From contig NZ_CM001442.1 of assembly GCF_000244915.1 (NCBI RefSeq), positions 1,674,001 through 1,738,000 on the forward strand: a stretch of 64,000 nt of DNA, in the 5' to 3' direction. Positions 9,941 through 20,654 of the stretch are shown in pieces. This stretch comes from Bradyrhizobium sp. WSM471 (GTDB lineage Bacteria; Pseudomonadota; Alphaproteobacteria; Rhizobiales; Xanthobacteraceae). Each line of letters opens with the position of its first letter. The stretch's first letter is position 1. Under the pieces are notes generated by a model, which saw nothing but the letters and a program-made list of their open reading frames with translations, had not been told where the DNA came from and searched no databases. A program made the translations under genes and the position numbers.

Positions 9941-11148
9941 CGCAATTCAGAACCAAACCGATAAACTATCTTTTCGTTATAAACCACGGATCGGCCGACC
10001 GATTCACCTGTTCAGGCCGTGGGCCCAACCCAGCGATTTGAGACGGTGCAGGTCCGGGATTTGAGCGTCGCGCACTCCGCGACCCTTGTTCCACCGACGC
10101 AGCGCAAACCTTAGCATCTGGATGTGGGTCGGACATGGAGTGCGCGCCCGGTGCTTCTGCGGAATTCGCCGCTAGTTCGCTCGAAAAGCAAGCCGTCTCA
10201 GCTCCCAGCATCTTCGGCACCGTCGACCATCTCCAACTTGCGCACAGCAGTCAGATGACAGTCGCGGCCTTCGGATCCACGACTCCACATTGGGACCAAG
10301 CTTGTTACCTCCCGCGCCTTTATTCACTCTCGACGCGCGAAGTCGACATCGCGATGACCCTGGACACGCAGGCCCCGGGTCAGGTGACGTCGCAAAAGCG
10401 TACTGACTACACACTCCATCTCAAGGGTCGGAAGTATGAGTCAAACACCGCCGCTGGCCCAACTCCTTGGCGGATCTGGCGGGTCACGTTTTGTCGGCCT
10501 ACATCCCCGAACTGCTTTCCACGGAGAAACCTATCGAAACTCGGTGATCGCATCCAGCTCCTGCCAACAATTTGCAGCACGAGCGTGATGGCGCAGGCCG
10601 ATGCGGTGCAGTATGGAGCGGCGGTCGGCGCGCTGCTGACCTTTTTGCCATCGGGGTGGCCGCTTCTGAAAATGTTGCGTCCGAAAGAAGTGCGGCTCTC
10701 GCATAGATACTCGATTGTCGTCCGGGTGTGACGGCTGCACCGATAAAGGCCGCTCTCGACGCCATTGTAGTGGGTGTTCCTGCCGACAAGCGCATGTTTC
10801 TGCATCGTTGATGGTGAGGCGCTCATCGTCAGACCAGAACTGCCCCGATTTGAACGAATATGAGCCTTACTCGTGAATGGAGGGGCGTGAATTGTCTCTC
10901 CCGAGCAGCACAGAACTTTCCGTGCTGTCCTCCCTGAGCCAGAGCGGCGAGTTGGGCGATGGCGGATCGCGAGATCCGGAGCACCTTGTCTGGGATTAGG
11001 ATCCTCGCTAGGAGGGGATACGGCCTGGATGATGCGTCGATGGGAGAGGTTCTGACGAACCAGCCGGACTCGACTCTGCTTTATGTGCTACCGAATCATT
11101 GGCCTTTGCCATGTCAAACACCATGGACGTGGAAGCGAGGAATTCGCG
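9941..11148. other. 1.2-kb gap after panC, no supported gene
   Basis: The longest frame (10135-10731, plus strand, 198 codons) has no recognisable domain, and its composition resembles frame noise in GC-rich DNA. Frames on the other strand are equally unconvincing. The stretch may be a decayed gene or insertion-sequence debris. Nothing here looks like a tRNA or a transposon end. Confidence 0.4.
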
Positions 11149-11931
11149 ATGTCGCAGATGAATAGCGCCCGATTCACGGACGATCCGCGCTCGTTATTGC
11201 GCGCCAATCTTGATGAGCTTGAGCAGCGCATAAATCGGGCTTGTATGCGGGCTCGCCGCAGGCGCTCAGAAGTTCGTGTTTTGCCTGTCAGCAAGACCGT
11301 GCCCGCCGCAATTATCCGTATCGCATCCGAACTCGGCCTTTGCGAGTTCGGCGAGAACAAGGTCCATGAGGCGGAGAGCAAGGTCCGCGATTTGGCCGAC
11401 CTGTCGTTGAACTGGAGTGTCATCGGTCACCTCCAGACGAACAAAGTGAAATCGATGGTCAAGTTCGCGAACGAGTTTCATGCGTTGGATACCTTGAGAT
11501 TGGCCGAAGCGCTCCAGGCCCGCCTGAGCGCCGAAGGCCGGCATCTCGACGTGTTCGTTCAATTCAACACCTCGGGTGAGGTGAGCAAATACGGTTTGCC
11601 GCCCAACGAGGTAGAGGATTTTGTTCTTCGGCTGTCCGACTATCCAGCCCTTGTCCCTCGCGGCTTGATGACTCTCGCCGTCCTGAGCGGAGAGGCGGAC
11701 AAGGTTCGCGAATGTTTCAAGTTGCTGCGGGGGCTTCGAGACGCACTCCGCGATAGAACATCGACGCGACTTGATCTCCTCTCAATGGGGATGACAAGCG
11801 ACTTCGAGATAGCAATCGAGGAAGGTGCCGATGTCATAAGAGTTGGTCAGGCGATATTCGGACCTCGGCCGACCAAGGACGGACAGTATTGGCCCGGGCT
11901 TCCTCTCCCCACCAGCGCGCTATCCGAGTGA
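11149..11931 (+). CDS. YggS/PROSC-type pyridoxal-phosphate homeostasis protein
   Basis: The 260-residue product has the alanine-racemase-like TIM-barrel fold of the YggS family. LPVSKTVPA carries the PLP lysine and is followed by GENKVHEAESK, WSVIGHLQTNKVKSMV, the QFNTSGEVSKYGL block, LSMGMTSDFEIAIEEGADVIRVGQAIFGPR and a short tail. These proteins bind PLP and buffer its supply; they are not racemases. The ATG at 11149 is preceded by a GCGAGG purine stretch and gives the family's length plus about 15 residues; the upstream in-frame ATG at 11083 adds residues without similarity. It lies about 1.2 kb downstream of panBC on the same strand. Confidence 0.9.
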   Translation: MSQMNSARFTDDPRSLLRANLDELEQRINRACMRARRRRSEVRVLPVSKTVPAAIIRIASELGLCEFGENKVHEAESKVRDLADLSLNWSVIGHLQTNKVKSMVKFANEFHALDTLRLAEALQARLSAEGRHLDVFVQFNTSGEVSKYGLPPNEVEDFVLRLSDYPALVPRGLMTLAVLSGEADKVRECFKLLRGLRDALRDRTSTRLDLLSMGMTSDFEIAIEEGADVIRVGQAIFGPRPTKDGQYWPGLPLPTSALSE

Positions 11932-12451
11932 GGCCGCGGGACCTGCCGCGAGTTCTGTTGCGTCCGTCGCCTGCCAACAGCAGAGTGAAATCACCACACC
12001 AATGCTAGCAAGTCGCCCCGTCACGATCCGCATAACGCCCCTTGTGAGCTGACCAGGCTCGATGGCGGACCCACTCTAAGTCGACACGCCGGAGCCTCGC
12101 CGATTGCAGGCGGGCCGCCCAACGGAAAACACGGCGAATTTCTCCGCGACTAGGAACCCTAAGGTGCGCCGCGAGGTTCTTCTGCGTCAGGGCTAGGGCT
12201 TGCGAAGTTCTCTTGCATGGCTATCCAGATCGTGATGGACCATACAGGCGACAGTCGACATTGTTTTGACCAAAGCGACCTAAAGGGTCTGGCTAGGCCG
12301 AGCCGCGCTTCAACAAGCTGACAGGCCGCGGATTATCGCTGTCAACCGGACGGCGGCGGGTGATCTTAAACCCGTACGGGCATTTGATCCGACTGCAGAT
12401 GAGACGCTGCTCTGTTCGCGCACACCGGGCGACGGTATTAAATTCATCAGG
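11932..12451. other. Gap, nothing recognised
   Basis: This 520-base region has no frame longer than about 70 codons and no motif I can name. The YggS gene and the substrate-binding-protein relic converge on it, so it may contain their terminators, but I did not find a clear stem followed by a T-run. Confidence 0.4.
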
Positions 12452-13442
12452 TCACCATAGTCTTGGAGCTTGATGAAAAATGCAGCCTAAGATCGGGTGG
12501 TGTTTCGTTCTCGAACAAACGCGGTAGCCGGCGACGTGATGCTCGCTCAGAAGATCGCGCTCGAGACCGACGAAGCCGCAGTGCTCGCGCTTGCCAACCG
12601 GTTTGTCCGAGACTGCCCGTCCTGCCCCGAGTAGTACGGCGTGCTTACTAGTCCGCTCATGGGCGGGGCCGCCGCCTGTGACAGCGGCAGCCCTAGCCAC
12701 GAAGGCGCCGTTTACGCGATACATCGGCAGCTCCGCGGCTACGGGTAGCGTGCCGCTGAAATCCTTTTCGAACACGCCGGGCTTGGAGGTGTCGTAGACG
12801 GTCCTGCCAAAACCCTTCTTCTCGACTTCGACGATCCAGCTCGGCGGCGCCATGATGGCGTCGAACTGCTTGGTCTGGAGCGATGGGAACATCGTGTTGG
12901 GACCGCCGCCGGCGACCCAGTTTACCTTGTGGCCGAGACCGCGCACCTCGAACACATAGGTGCCGAACACCCAGGTGCCTGACCCCAGTGCGGTGGCGGC
13001 GACGATCGGCTTGGCGCCATCTGCGCGCTTGTAGTTCGGGAGCTTCTCGACGGAATTGATGCCGCTCTCGGTAGAGGTCCTGCCGGACCATGATGTTGGC
13101 ATAGGAGCATATCATCTCGGTGGCGAGCAGAATCTTGCACGGCTTGCCACGCGCGCTGAGCTGGAGTGGATGGCTGGCATCTCCATGCGCGAACAACGCT
13201 TGTCCTGCGGCCAGTGTCTGGCGACCGAACGTGCCGGCATTGCTGGTGATAAGCTTGGAGTCGAGCCCTTCGTCTTTGAAGTACCCCTTCAACTCCGCGA
13301 TCATGCCGATTGCGTAGACCGGCGAAACCGGTCCGAAGGCGAGCGAGACCTGCTTGCCTCCGCGCGCAATCGTCCCGGCAGCAGCGATGCGCCGGCCAAT
13401 GTGGAGCCCGCGATCAGCGCGTAGCGCCTGGTGAAATTTCAT
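12452..13442 (-). pseudogene. ABC transporter substrate-binding protein (NMT1/taurine type), frameshifted
   Basis: The minus-strand frame from 13442 begins MKFHQALRADRGLHIG and continues with SLAFGPVSPVYAIGMIAELKGYFKDEGLD, LITSNAGTFGRQTLAAGQA and ATEMICSYANIMVRQDLY. This is the N-lobe of NMT1/THI5-like solute-binding proteins, which serve nitrate, sulfonate, taurine or aromatic-acid importers. After a frame change near 13080 the second frame gives SGINSVEKLPNYKRADG, TALGSGTWVFGTYVFEVRGLG and FDAIMAPPSWIVEVEKKGFG. The C-terminal 60 residues are degraded. No permease or ATPase gene is adjacent. Confidence 0.8.
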
Positions 13443-13481
13443 GTGCTCGTCCCTGTCTTCTATTCTGATCGCGCCGATCGG

Positions 13482-14695
13482 TCAGGACGGCGCCACTTTG
13501 ATTGTCCTTACTTGTCGCAGCGTCTCGATTTTGTTTGGAGAAAGGCCGATTTCGCTCAGGATCTCGTTCGTCTGCTCGCCGATCTGCGGCGGATCGTAGC
13601 GGTTGGTCAGGCGTCGGCCGTCCATGGAAATCGGCAATAGCGGCGTCCTTGCCGTTCGGCCGTCGGGCAGCCGAATGTCGGTCAGGCCGCCCGACTGGTT
13701 GAGATGCGGATCATCGAAGAGATCGCCGGGCTTGTTCACCGGTGCGTAGGGCAGGTCAAGCAAGTCGAGGCGTGCGGCGAGATCGGCCTTGTCCCATTGC
13801 CTGAATATCTTCACGATTTCGGGGATCAGCCAATCGCGCTGATCGACACGGTCGTTGCTCGTCGCAAAGCGCGGATCGGCAAGCCAGCATTCGCGATTGA
13901 AGGCACGGCAGAACGCCTCCCACTGCTCTTCACTCACGATAGTGACGAACAGCTTCGAGCCGTCCCTGGTGTCGAACAGGTCGTAGACCGGCCAAGGGCT
14001 GTCCTTGATCGAATAGGGGATCGACGGCTGACCGCTGACCACCTCGCACATCATGGCCTGCGCCATCAGGAAGACGTTGTTCTCGTAGAGCGCGCTCTGG
14101 ATATAGCGACCTCGGCCGGTCCGCTGCCGCTCGGCGAGCGCGGCCCGGATCGCGATCACACCGAACATGCCGCCCATGACATCGTTGACCGAGGCGCCGG
14201 CGCGCATCGGCCGGTCGGGCGAGCCGGTCATGTAGGCGAGGCCACCCATCATCTGCACGACCTCGTCGAGCGCGAGGCGGTTCTCGTAAGGGCCAGGCAA
14301 ATAGCCCTTGAGCGAGCAATAGATCAGGCGCGGCGCGAAGGCGGCGACGGTGTCATAATCGAGACCGATCCGCTTCAACAAGCCCGGCCTGAAATTCTCG
14401 ATCAGAACGTCGCTGTTCTGGATCAGCCTGCGTGCGATGTCCCGGCCTTCCGCGGTCGACGTATCCAGCGCGATACTGCGCTTGTTCCGGCTGTAGGTGG
14501 CGAAGAAGCCGGCGGCGGGACCTTTGAAATAGCGGGTGCGGTCCCCTTGGGCGGCTCGACCTTCATCACGTCGGCGCCGAGATCAGCGAGGATCAAGCCG
14601 CAACTCGGCCCCATCACCATCTGGCTGAACTCGATGACACGAAGGCCGGCCAGCGGACGCGGGTCCGATGCGGTCCCGGGCGCGGCCGCCGTCAT
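13482..14695 (-). pseudogene. CaiB/BaiF-type CoA-transferase, single-base frameshift
   Basis: The start MTAAAPGTASDPRPLAGLRVIEFSQ and LILADLGADVMKVEPPKG is the canonical N-terminus of class III CoA-transferases, including the conserved aspartate region. The long C-terminal frame carries GLDYDTVAAFAPRLIYCSLKGY, GGMFGVIAIRAALAERQRTGRG and ALYENNVFLMAQ. The two frames are joined by restoring one base to a run of four Cs (plus strand) at about 14543-14546, which then reads K-G-D-R-T-R-Y-F-K-G-P. The total is about 403 residues, the usual family length. It overlaps the HMG-CoA lyase relic upstream by an ATGA, suggesting a former acyl-CoA catabolic operon. Confidence 0.85.
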
Positions 14696-14925
14696 GCCGG
14701 CCTCCGCAGCACCTTGGGAATGCCCGTTTCATGCAGATGCCCCGTCAGATGCTTTGCCGGGATATGGCGAGCGAGAATCTCGCGCGTTTGCATCAGGCGA
14801 TCGAGGTCGATGCCGGTGGAGAGTCCCATGCCTCCAGCATGAACACGAGATCCTCGGTAACAATGTTGCCGCGTGCACCTGGCGCAAAGGGGCAGCCGCC
14901 GAGGCCCGACACTGCGTCATTGGGG
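14692..14925 (-). pseudogene. Hydroxymethylglutaryl-CoA lyase, C-terminal fragment
   Basis: Minus-strand bases from about 14925 read [26 protein letters not shown], the signature G-x-G-G-C-P region of HMG-CoA lyases with the catalytic cysteine. They continue with blocks for R-E-I-L-A, HLHETGIPKVLRRPA and a TGA that overlaps the ATG of the CoA-transferase. One or two frame slips lie around 14790-14830. The N-terminal two thirds of the gene is missing, replaced by unrelated DNA at about 14930. Confidence 0.75.
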
Positions 14926-15102
14926 CACAAATATACTGCCAATCGTCAGCCGAGTTGTCATGCGCTTTATGAAATCGGAAATTCTCGACGAGTTTGCGCC
15001 GGGCAGGACCGATCCTATCGGCTGGCCATCATCTCGAGCCATTGGCTTCAAGGCGGAGCTCAGTATAACCCAAGTGCTGTCGAAGAAGCGCGAGGCCTAC
15101 AG

Positions 15103-15487
15103 ATGAAGGTGCTCGACACGTGGGCGCCTTACTCCGATCTTGCAATGCTACTTGAGCAAGACGCGTCGCGGTTTTCGATCACTACCTACTTTGTACTTAA
15201 CCAGCTTCATGCCTTCATTCGCGTCCCGTTCGAGTTGCTAAGCGATCAAAAAGCTTCGCGATGTGGACTGGTACGACTACGCGCGCGCCATTCGAAATAC
15301 GGTGTCGCACAACTTCCGCTTGGTTTTCTCAAGATACAAGCCGGAGCATTTTCCGATCACCTGGCGCGGCATTTCCTTGACCGCTGACCTGGACGGCAAG
15401 GCGATTACCTTCGAGTCATTCTGGCACAAATCCGGTTACGAGCTTTTCGTTGCAATGCGAGAGTTCGCCGAGGTTTTGCCGGAGTGA
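15103..15487 (+). pseudogene. Hypothetical protein, frameshifted
   Basis: Two overlapping frames read as one protein of about 128 residues: MKVLDTWAPYSDLAMLLEQD with TTYFVLNQLHAFIRVPFELL, then near 15255 a shift to WYDYARAIRNTVSHNFRLVF and FESFWHKSGYELFVAMREFAEVLPE. Two in-phase helical segments containing R-N-x-x-S-H-N suggest a conserved small cytoplasmic protein. I do not recognise the family. No ribosome-binding site stands out at 15103, and an earlier start upstream is possible. Confidence 0.45.
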
Positions 15488-15609
15488 CGATTTGACCAGT
15501 TCATGATCGTGCGAAAGCGATGAGCGGCCCGAGATCATGATTGTCGGCCGCCTGGAGCGCTGCGATATAAGACGCACGGGCGGCCCCAGCCGTCTGCAAG
15601 TCGGCGCCG

Positions 15610-16180
15610 CCCCAGCCTGGGCATCGAGCTATTTTATCGTACCATCCGCCATCTCAGTTTGACGCCGGACGGTGAGGCGTGCTTCGCCAGTTGCGCTCAC
15701 GCCCTTGATGAAACTGGCGACGCTGAACGCGCGTTGAGCTCGAAGCATGGCAAACCAAGCGGGAGGTTACGGATCGATATGCCAGCTGCCTTTTGGCAGG
15801 CTTGTTCTGCTTCCTCTGTTGCTCGATATAGCCAAAGCTTATCCAGCCTTGCGATTAGTGGTGACCTTTACCGCAGAATAGTCGATCCAGTGGAGGAGGG
15901 GGTCGATCTTTCGATCCGGTTCGGAGAACTGCGCGACTCCGGCGAGCGCTTTGCAGTTCCCGGAATTTGGCAAACACGAGATGAAGACGGGCCTGCACCT
16001 CCTCATCGGGATTTGGAAGAATTATGCCCGCTCGATCGTAGGCGAGTCCCGCTGGCAGAGGCAGCCGCAGTTCGCCCCGCGCTGCCTTCTGGCGCTCCCC
16101 TTGGTGAATGCGCATCCGAAGCTGATGCAGCTCCGCCTCGTCGGATGCGTACAGCCAATCTGCATGCGCTGCCCAATTGA
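15610..16180 (+). pseudogene. LysR-family regulator relic
   Basis: The frame from about 15640 reads the end of the LysR winged helix (YRTIRHLSLTPDGEACFASCA), then SKHGKPSGRLRIDMPAAFW, the start of the effector domain, and RRIVDPVEEGVDLSIRFGELRDSGE. Frameshifts around 15790-15860 and after 15960 break the effector domain, and the first 40 or so residues with the recognition helix are missing. It sits between the CoA-transferase cluster and the GMC oxidoreductase; which it controlled cannot be said. Confidence 0.75.
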
Positions 16181-16234
16181 TTCATGGCCAGCCGGCAGAG
16201 CCGCCACTCGGCCGCGCATCCTCCCTCGACAATG

Positions 16235-17949
16235 TCACGCCGAAGGAATTTCCTCCTGGGAAGTTGATGGTGTGGTCCGGCGCGCCCGCAGAATGGTGTC
16301 GGCGGTGCGGCGCGCCAGAGAGAGCCCAGTGAGTGAAGGATTTGCGGAGCCCAGAGTCGGGAACACCGCAGGCCCGACGACGTAGACGTTTGGAAGGTGA
16401 TGAAACCTGCCGTACGTGTCCGTTATCGACTCTTCGGCATTGCCCATAAATAGGGTGCCGCCCTCGTGGTAGATCGTCCCAATGTCGCTATGGTTGGGTT
16501 CTGCCGGGTACCGAATGTTGTCGGCGTCTCCCGCAAGTTGCTTGGCCAACTCAATCGCCACTTCGTCGAGCGCCCCCCATAACTGAGTGTCACTCTGCGA
16601 TGGGCCAAGCTTCGCGTAAGCGAGATCCCCTTTGAGGCTGATAAAGTTCTTCCACTCATCCGGTCGCTTTATGCGACGATTGCCCTCCATTTCGCCGATC
16701 CCGCGAAACACGATCGAAATCCACTCCTGGTCACGGTCGCCTATCCACCGCTCAAGCTGGTCTACGTCCGGCATCAATCTCATCACAAAATCCCACGGGC
16801 TGCTGCTCTCGGGCCGAAGGGCGGCCGCGACAATCTGGTAATGAAACCGTCGTCCAAGTAGTTCACCGCGAGCCATGAACGCAGCTAGGTCGTTCCCTGA
16901 CGGATTTGGCGGACCGAGCCCGAGTGCCTTGCGCCGAATTCGAACCGTGGTGCTGTTACCCATATGCGTCATGAAGTTGCCTACCTTGGGAGGTTGGGTT
17001 TGCTGGCCGACCCCCAGATGCGCCAGAGCCAGTCGAGTAGCCTCGACCGTTCCGTTGGCCAGGACGACGGTAACACCGGGCGCGAGGCGAAGCCTCTTCC
17101 GATCTCCGCTTACTTCCAGATCAAGTGACGTTACCGCTTGTTTCTTGTCATCAAGGGTCAGGCCGACGACTTCCGTGCGCGGAAGCAACATCAAACGTCG
17201 GTCCCATGGCGTGTTTGCGTTGTTATTTACATCTTGATTGATCGCATCGATGAGAAAGGTCACGCTGCTGTATTGATCGAAGGTAAAAATGCCGGATGTG
17301 GGCCGCCGGCCCATCACGGCAAGTGGTGCCGGCTCGATGCGATCAATGCGGCTTCCGCCCTTGCCAAAGACTTTTCCTTCGGCCGTCTGAAATGCCTTGT
17401 ACAACGTCTTGTAGGTGTCTGTCTCTTCAATGAATTCCGTCTTTTGATTTGAGCCAATTTCAGTTGCCGTATGGTCGTAGCCCTCGGGGCTGTTCAGGAA
17501 TCCCGAACATCTTCCGGCCACTGCGCGAGATCAACGGGCGTTAACTTCGGCGACCAGCCCGCCCAGAACAGCGAACGGCCTCCTACACAGAAAGCCAAAG
17601 CTTTTTTGTTATTAACATCCTCTGTCACGAAGGGCGGCTCACCCGTCCAGGGGCGGGCCCACACAGCATCCTGTGACATGTTGCCGAGAGGAAGGTTGTT
17701 GATATGGGTTGAAAGAAAGAATGGGCCCGCCTCCAGCACCAGAATTCTGATCTTATTGTCGGCATCCCGCCGATACAGCTTGTCGGCACAGTAAGCGCCA
17801 AACATGCCGGCTCCAATAATGACCACATCAAACTGATGCGCAGCCACTGTATCCCACGAACTGCAAATCCGACTTCCAATCGCGTCCATACTGAATGTCG
17901 TGTTTTCAATGCCGCCGCGTTGCTTGGCCAAAGTATCAAATACGCCCAT
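16235..17949 (-). pseudogene. GMC-family FAD oxidoreductase, single-base frameshift
   Basis: The N-terminal frame has the Rossmann FAD-binding site VVIIGAGMFGAYCADKLY near residue 45 and GGRSLFWAGWSPKL. The second frame, from about 17500 to 16235, contains GVTVVLANGTVEATRLAL and the C-terminal block YHEGGTLFMGNAEESI followed by VYVVGPAVFPTLGSANPSL, with the catalytic His/Asn-type residues of GMC oxidoreductases. The frames join by adding one T to the run at about 17500, restoring R-D-F-L-N-S-P. The repaired protein is about 570 residues, normal for the family. The substrate (alcohol, sugar or sterol) is unknown. Confidence 0.85.
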
Positions 17950-18206
17950 GACAACACTCCTCGAGCCTGCCTGTCTGGATTAAATATGCAACCAAAGATA
18001 AGCGAAAACGTGAGTGCCCACAATCTGCCGGCCGCGCTTCTTCTCTCATTCGTTCCGGCGTGAAGAAGCGCATGGAAGCCGAGCAGTCACGTCTGAAAGG
18101 AGTCCTGACGAAGCGGCCGGAGTGTCGTCGCGACATGCTGCGCTGCCGCACGATATTGGTCGCAAGGCAATGGCAGACGTAGCCTCGTCCCATCACACCA
18201 CCGGAT

Positions 18207-20275
18207 CGAGAGGTGGCGCAACGTCGCTCCGCGCAGGCGCGGCTTTCCGATGCGCTTGAAAATTCTCAAGAAGGCATCGTGCTCCTGGACGCGAACGGGC
18301 ACATAGCATTGGTCAATTCCCGAGCCAGCGAATTCATCGGTTGCTCCTCGCAGCTTGTTCATCCGGATTTTCGAGGCGAGCGGGTGCCGAGCGATGAATC
18401 AACCGGAGCGGAAATCACTCAACGAGAGGTCTCTCACGACGTCGAAGGATTGGCGGGCGAAGCCCGCCTCCCAGATGGACGGTGGCTGCGAGTTAGCCGC
18501 AGCCCGACCCAAGAGGGGGGTGTTATCCTCGTTTATAGCGATATCACCGGGTTGAAGCGTCAGAAAGCCGAGTTGCATGCGACGAATCTGAGACTGGATG
18601 CGGCGCTGACACACATGTCTCATGGTCTCTGCCTCTACGATAGTGAGGCACGGCTGCAAGTTGTAAATCGACGCTTCTGTGAGATCTTTGATCTTTCGCC
18701 TGAGCTCGTCGCTCCGGGCATGACTTTCGAGGAAGTACTCGGTTTGAGTGTTGCCGCTGGAAATCATGGGCGCCAGACGGTGGCCGATCTGCTGGCGGAG
18801 CGGGAGAAATGTTTGGCTCACCACGAGCGCGGCAACTACCTCCAGCGCCTTAACGACGGACCCGTCGTCTCTATTGGGCATCGCTTCACTTCTGACGGCG
18901 GCTGGCTCATCAGTTGCGAAGATGTGACCGATCAACAAAGAGCCCAATCTCAAATTACCTTCATGGCGCGGCATGATGATCTGACCCGACTACCTAATCG
19001 CTCATTGTTCGCCGAGCGCATTGAACACGCCGTCGCCGCGGCCGGCCGGGGTTCTGGCTTTGCGGTGTTCTGCCTGGATCTGGACAATTTCAAACAGATC
19101 AATGACACCTTGGCCATCCGGTCGGTGATGGGCTGCTTTGCGCGGTCGCCGACCGATTGAGCGCGTGCGTCCGAGAGATTGATACCGTCGCCCGGTTGGG
19201 TGGCGACGAGTTTGCGATCATACAATCTGATGTCCAAAACGCTGAAGATGCCGAACGTCTCGCCCGCCGTGTGGTGGAATGTATCGGAGCGCCTTATGAG
19301 CTAAATGGGCATCGCGTCATCGTCGGGTGCAGCGTCGGAATTGCACTCGCGCCCGGTGACGGCACGACACGCGAAATGCTCCTGAAAAATGCGGACATGG
19401 CGTTATACCGGTCCAAGGCGGGCGGCAGGGGAACATGGCGCTTTGTCGAACCGGCGATGGACGCAAGTTTTCAGAGCCGCCGCGCGCTCGAACTCGATCT
19501 TCGCGAGGCCATGGACAAGGACGAATTCACTCTGTTCTATCAACCCATTTATGACTTGTGGATGGACCGGATCAGCGGCTTCGAAGCACTATTGCGCTGG
19601 CCTCATCCGAAGCGTGGGCTGGTGCCACCTGACCAATTCATTCCCATTGCAGAAGACATTGGTCTCATCACTCCGCTGGGTGAATGGGTTCTCAACCGCG
19701 CCTGCGAGCAGGCGGCCGGTTGGCCGAGCGAGCTCAAGATTGCGGTCAATGTCTCGGCGACTCAGATTCGCGATCCAAGATTTGCGGAGGTTATCGCAAA
19801 CGCGCTTGATGCTTCAACGCTGGCCCCGCAAAGGCTCGAATTGGAAATCACGGAGTCTGTTCTCCTTGGAAACAGCGCCGAGACGATTGCAACACTGCAC
19901 AAGTTGAAGGCGCAGGGGCTAAGCATCGCTTTAGATGATTTTGGTACTGGATACTCCTCGCTAAGCTATCTGCGCAGCTTCCCGTTTGACAAGCTCAAAA
20001 TCGATCAGTCATTCGTCCGTGACGCAACAGCGACAAATGGATCTAGATTAATCGTAAGAGCCATTACCAGTCTCGGAAAAGGTCTCGGCATAACAACAAC
20101 GGCGGAGGGGGTCGAGACGATTGAACAGTTGAATCAGATAAAAGCGGAAGGGTGCAACGAGGCGCAGGGATTCCTATTCAGCCGCCCGGTCCCTGCTACC
20201 GAAATAGCATCAACGATCCTGAACCTGAGAGGCGGCCTCGCAAAGCGTCAGTTGAGCAGTGCGATGACCGGCTAA
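18207..20275 (+). pseudogene. PAS-PAS-GGDEF-EAL cyclic-di-GMP protein with one-base deletion in GGDEF
   Basis: The first frame, from a GTG at 18207, holds two PAS-like domains (NSQEGIVLLDANGHIALVNS; LTHMSHGLCLYDSEARLQVVN) and the start of GGDEF (HDDLTRLPNRSLFAERI; FCLDLDNFKQINDTL). At about 19110-19113 one G is missing from a G run. Restoring it joins to G-H-P-V-G-D-G-L-L and the second frame, which has RLGGDEFAII intact and a complete EAL domain: FEALLRW, NVSATQIRD, LEITESVLL, DDFGTGYSSLSYLR, TTAEGVET, GFLFSRP. The protein would make or degrade c-di-GMP. No obvious partner gene is nearby. Confidence 0.85.
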
Positions 20276-20654
20276 GACGAACCAAGACTTTTTGTTCAGT
20301 CCTGAGTGCGCTCTCGCCGTTGCGTTTCAATGCGTTCCGGATCCGCATCGTGCGTAGCATGTTAGCGACCGAGGCTACAAAGACTCCGATCGTCGGGCGC
20401 GATCATAATCAGCGGCGCTATCAGCGCGCTGCAGCTCCAGCCTACGGTTTTGTTGAGCGCTGTGAAGTGAAACTCATCGAGGCTTCCATTTTAACTTCAC
20501 ACGGATCCGCTGCACCAATTGTTGGCGCGCCCAAATCATGGAGGCGCACAGGTTTTCCGAAGGAGAGTTCGCTAAATCGGCAGTACCCGATACTTGCTAT
20601 TAAGGCTTTTTTTCCGGGGGGCCATATAGAAGGCGATATATCGTCGAGGAGCCG
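20276..20654. other. Intergenic region before the dihaem peroxidase gene
   Basis: I see no convincing gene in these 379 bases. The last 60 bases before 20655 are AT-richer (TTAAGGCTTTTTTTCC and GGCGATATATCG near 20600-20645) and probably contain the promoter of the downstream gene. Confidence 0.4.

Noticed and set aside
10135..10731. 198-residue frame after panC
   Set aside because: No domain, ribosome-binding site or neighbouring context supports it.
13704..14972. 422-residue plus-strand frame antisense to the CoA-transferase
   Set aside because: The opposite strand has clear CaiB-type motifs throughout; this frame has none.
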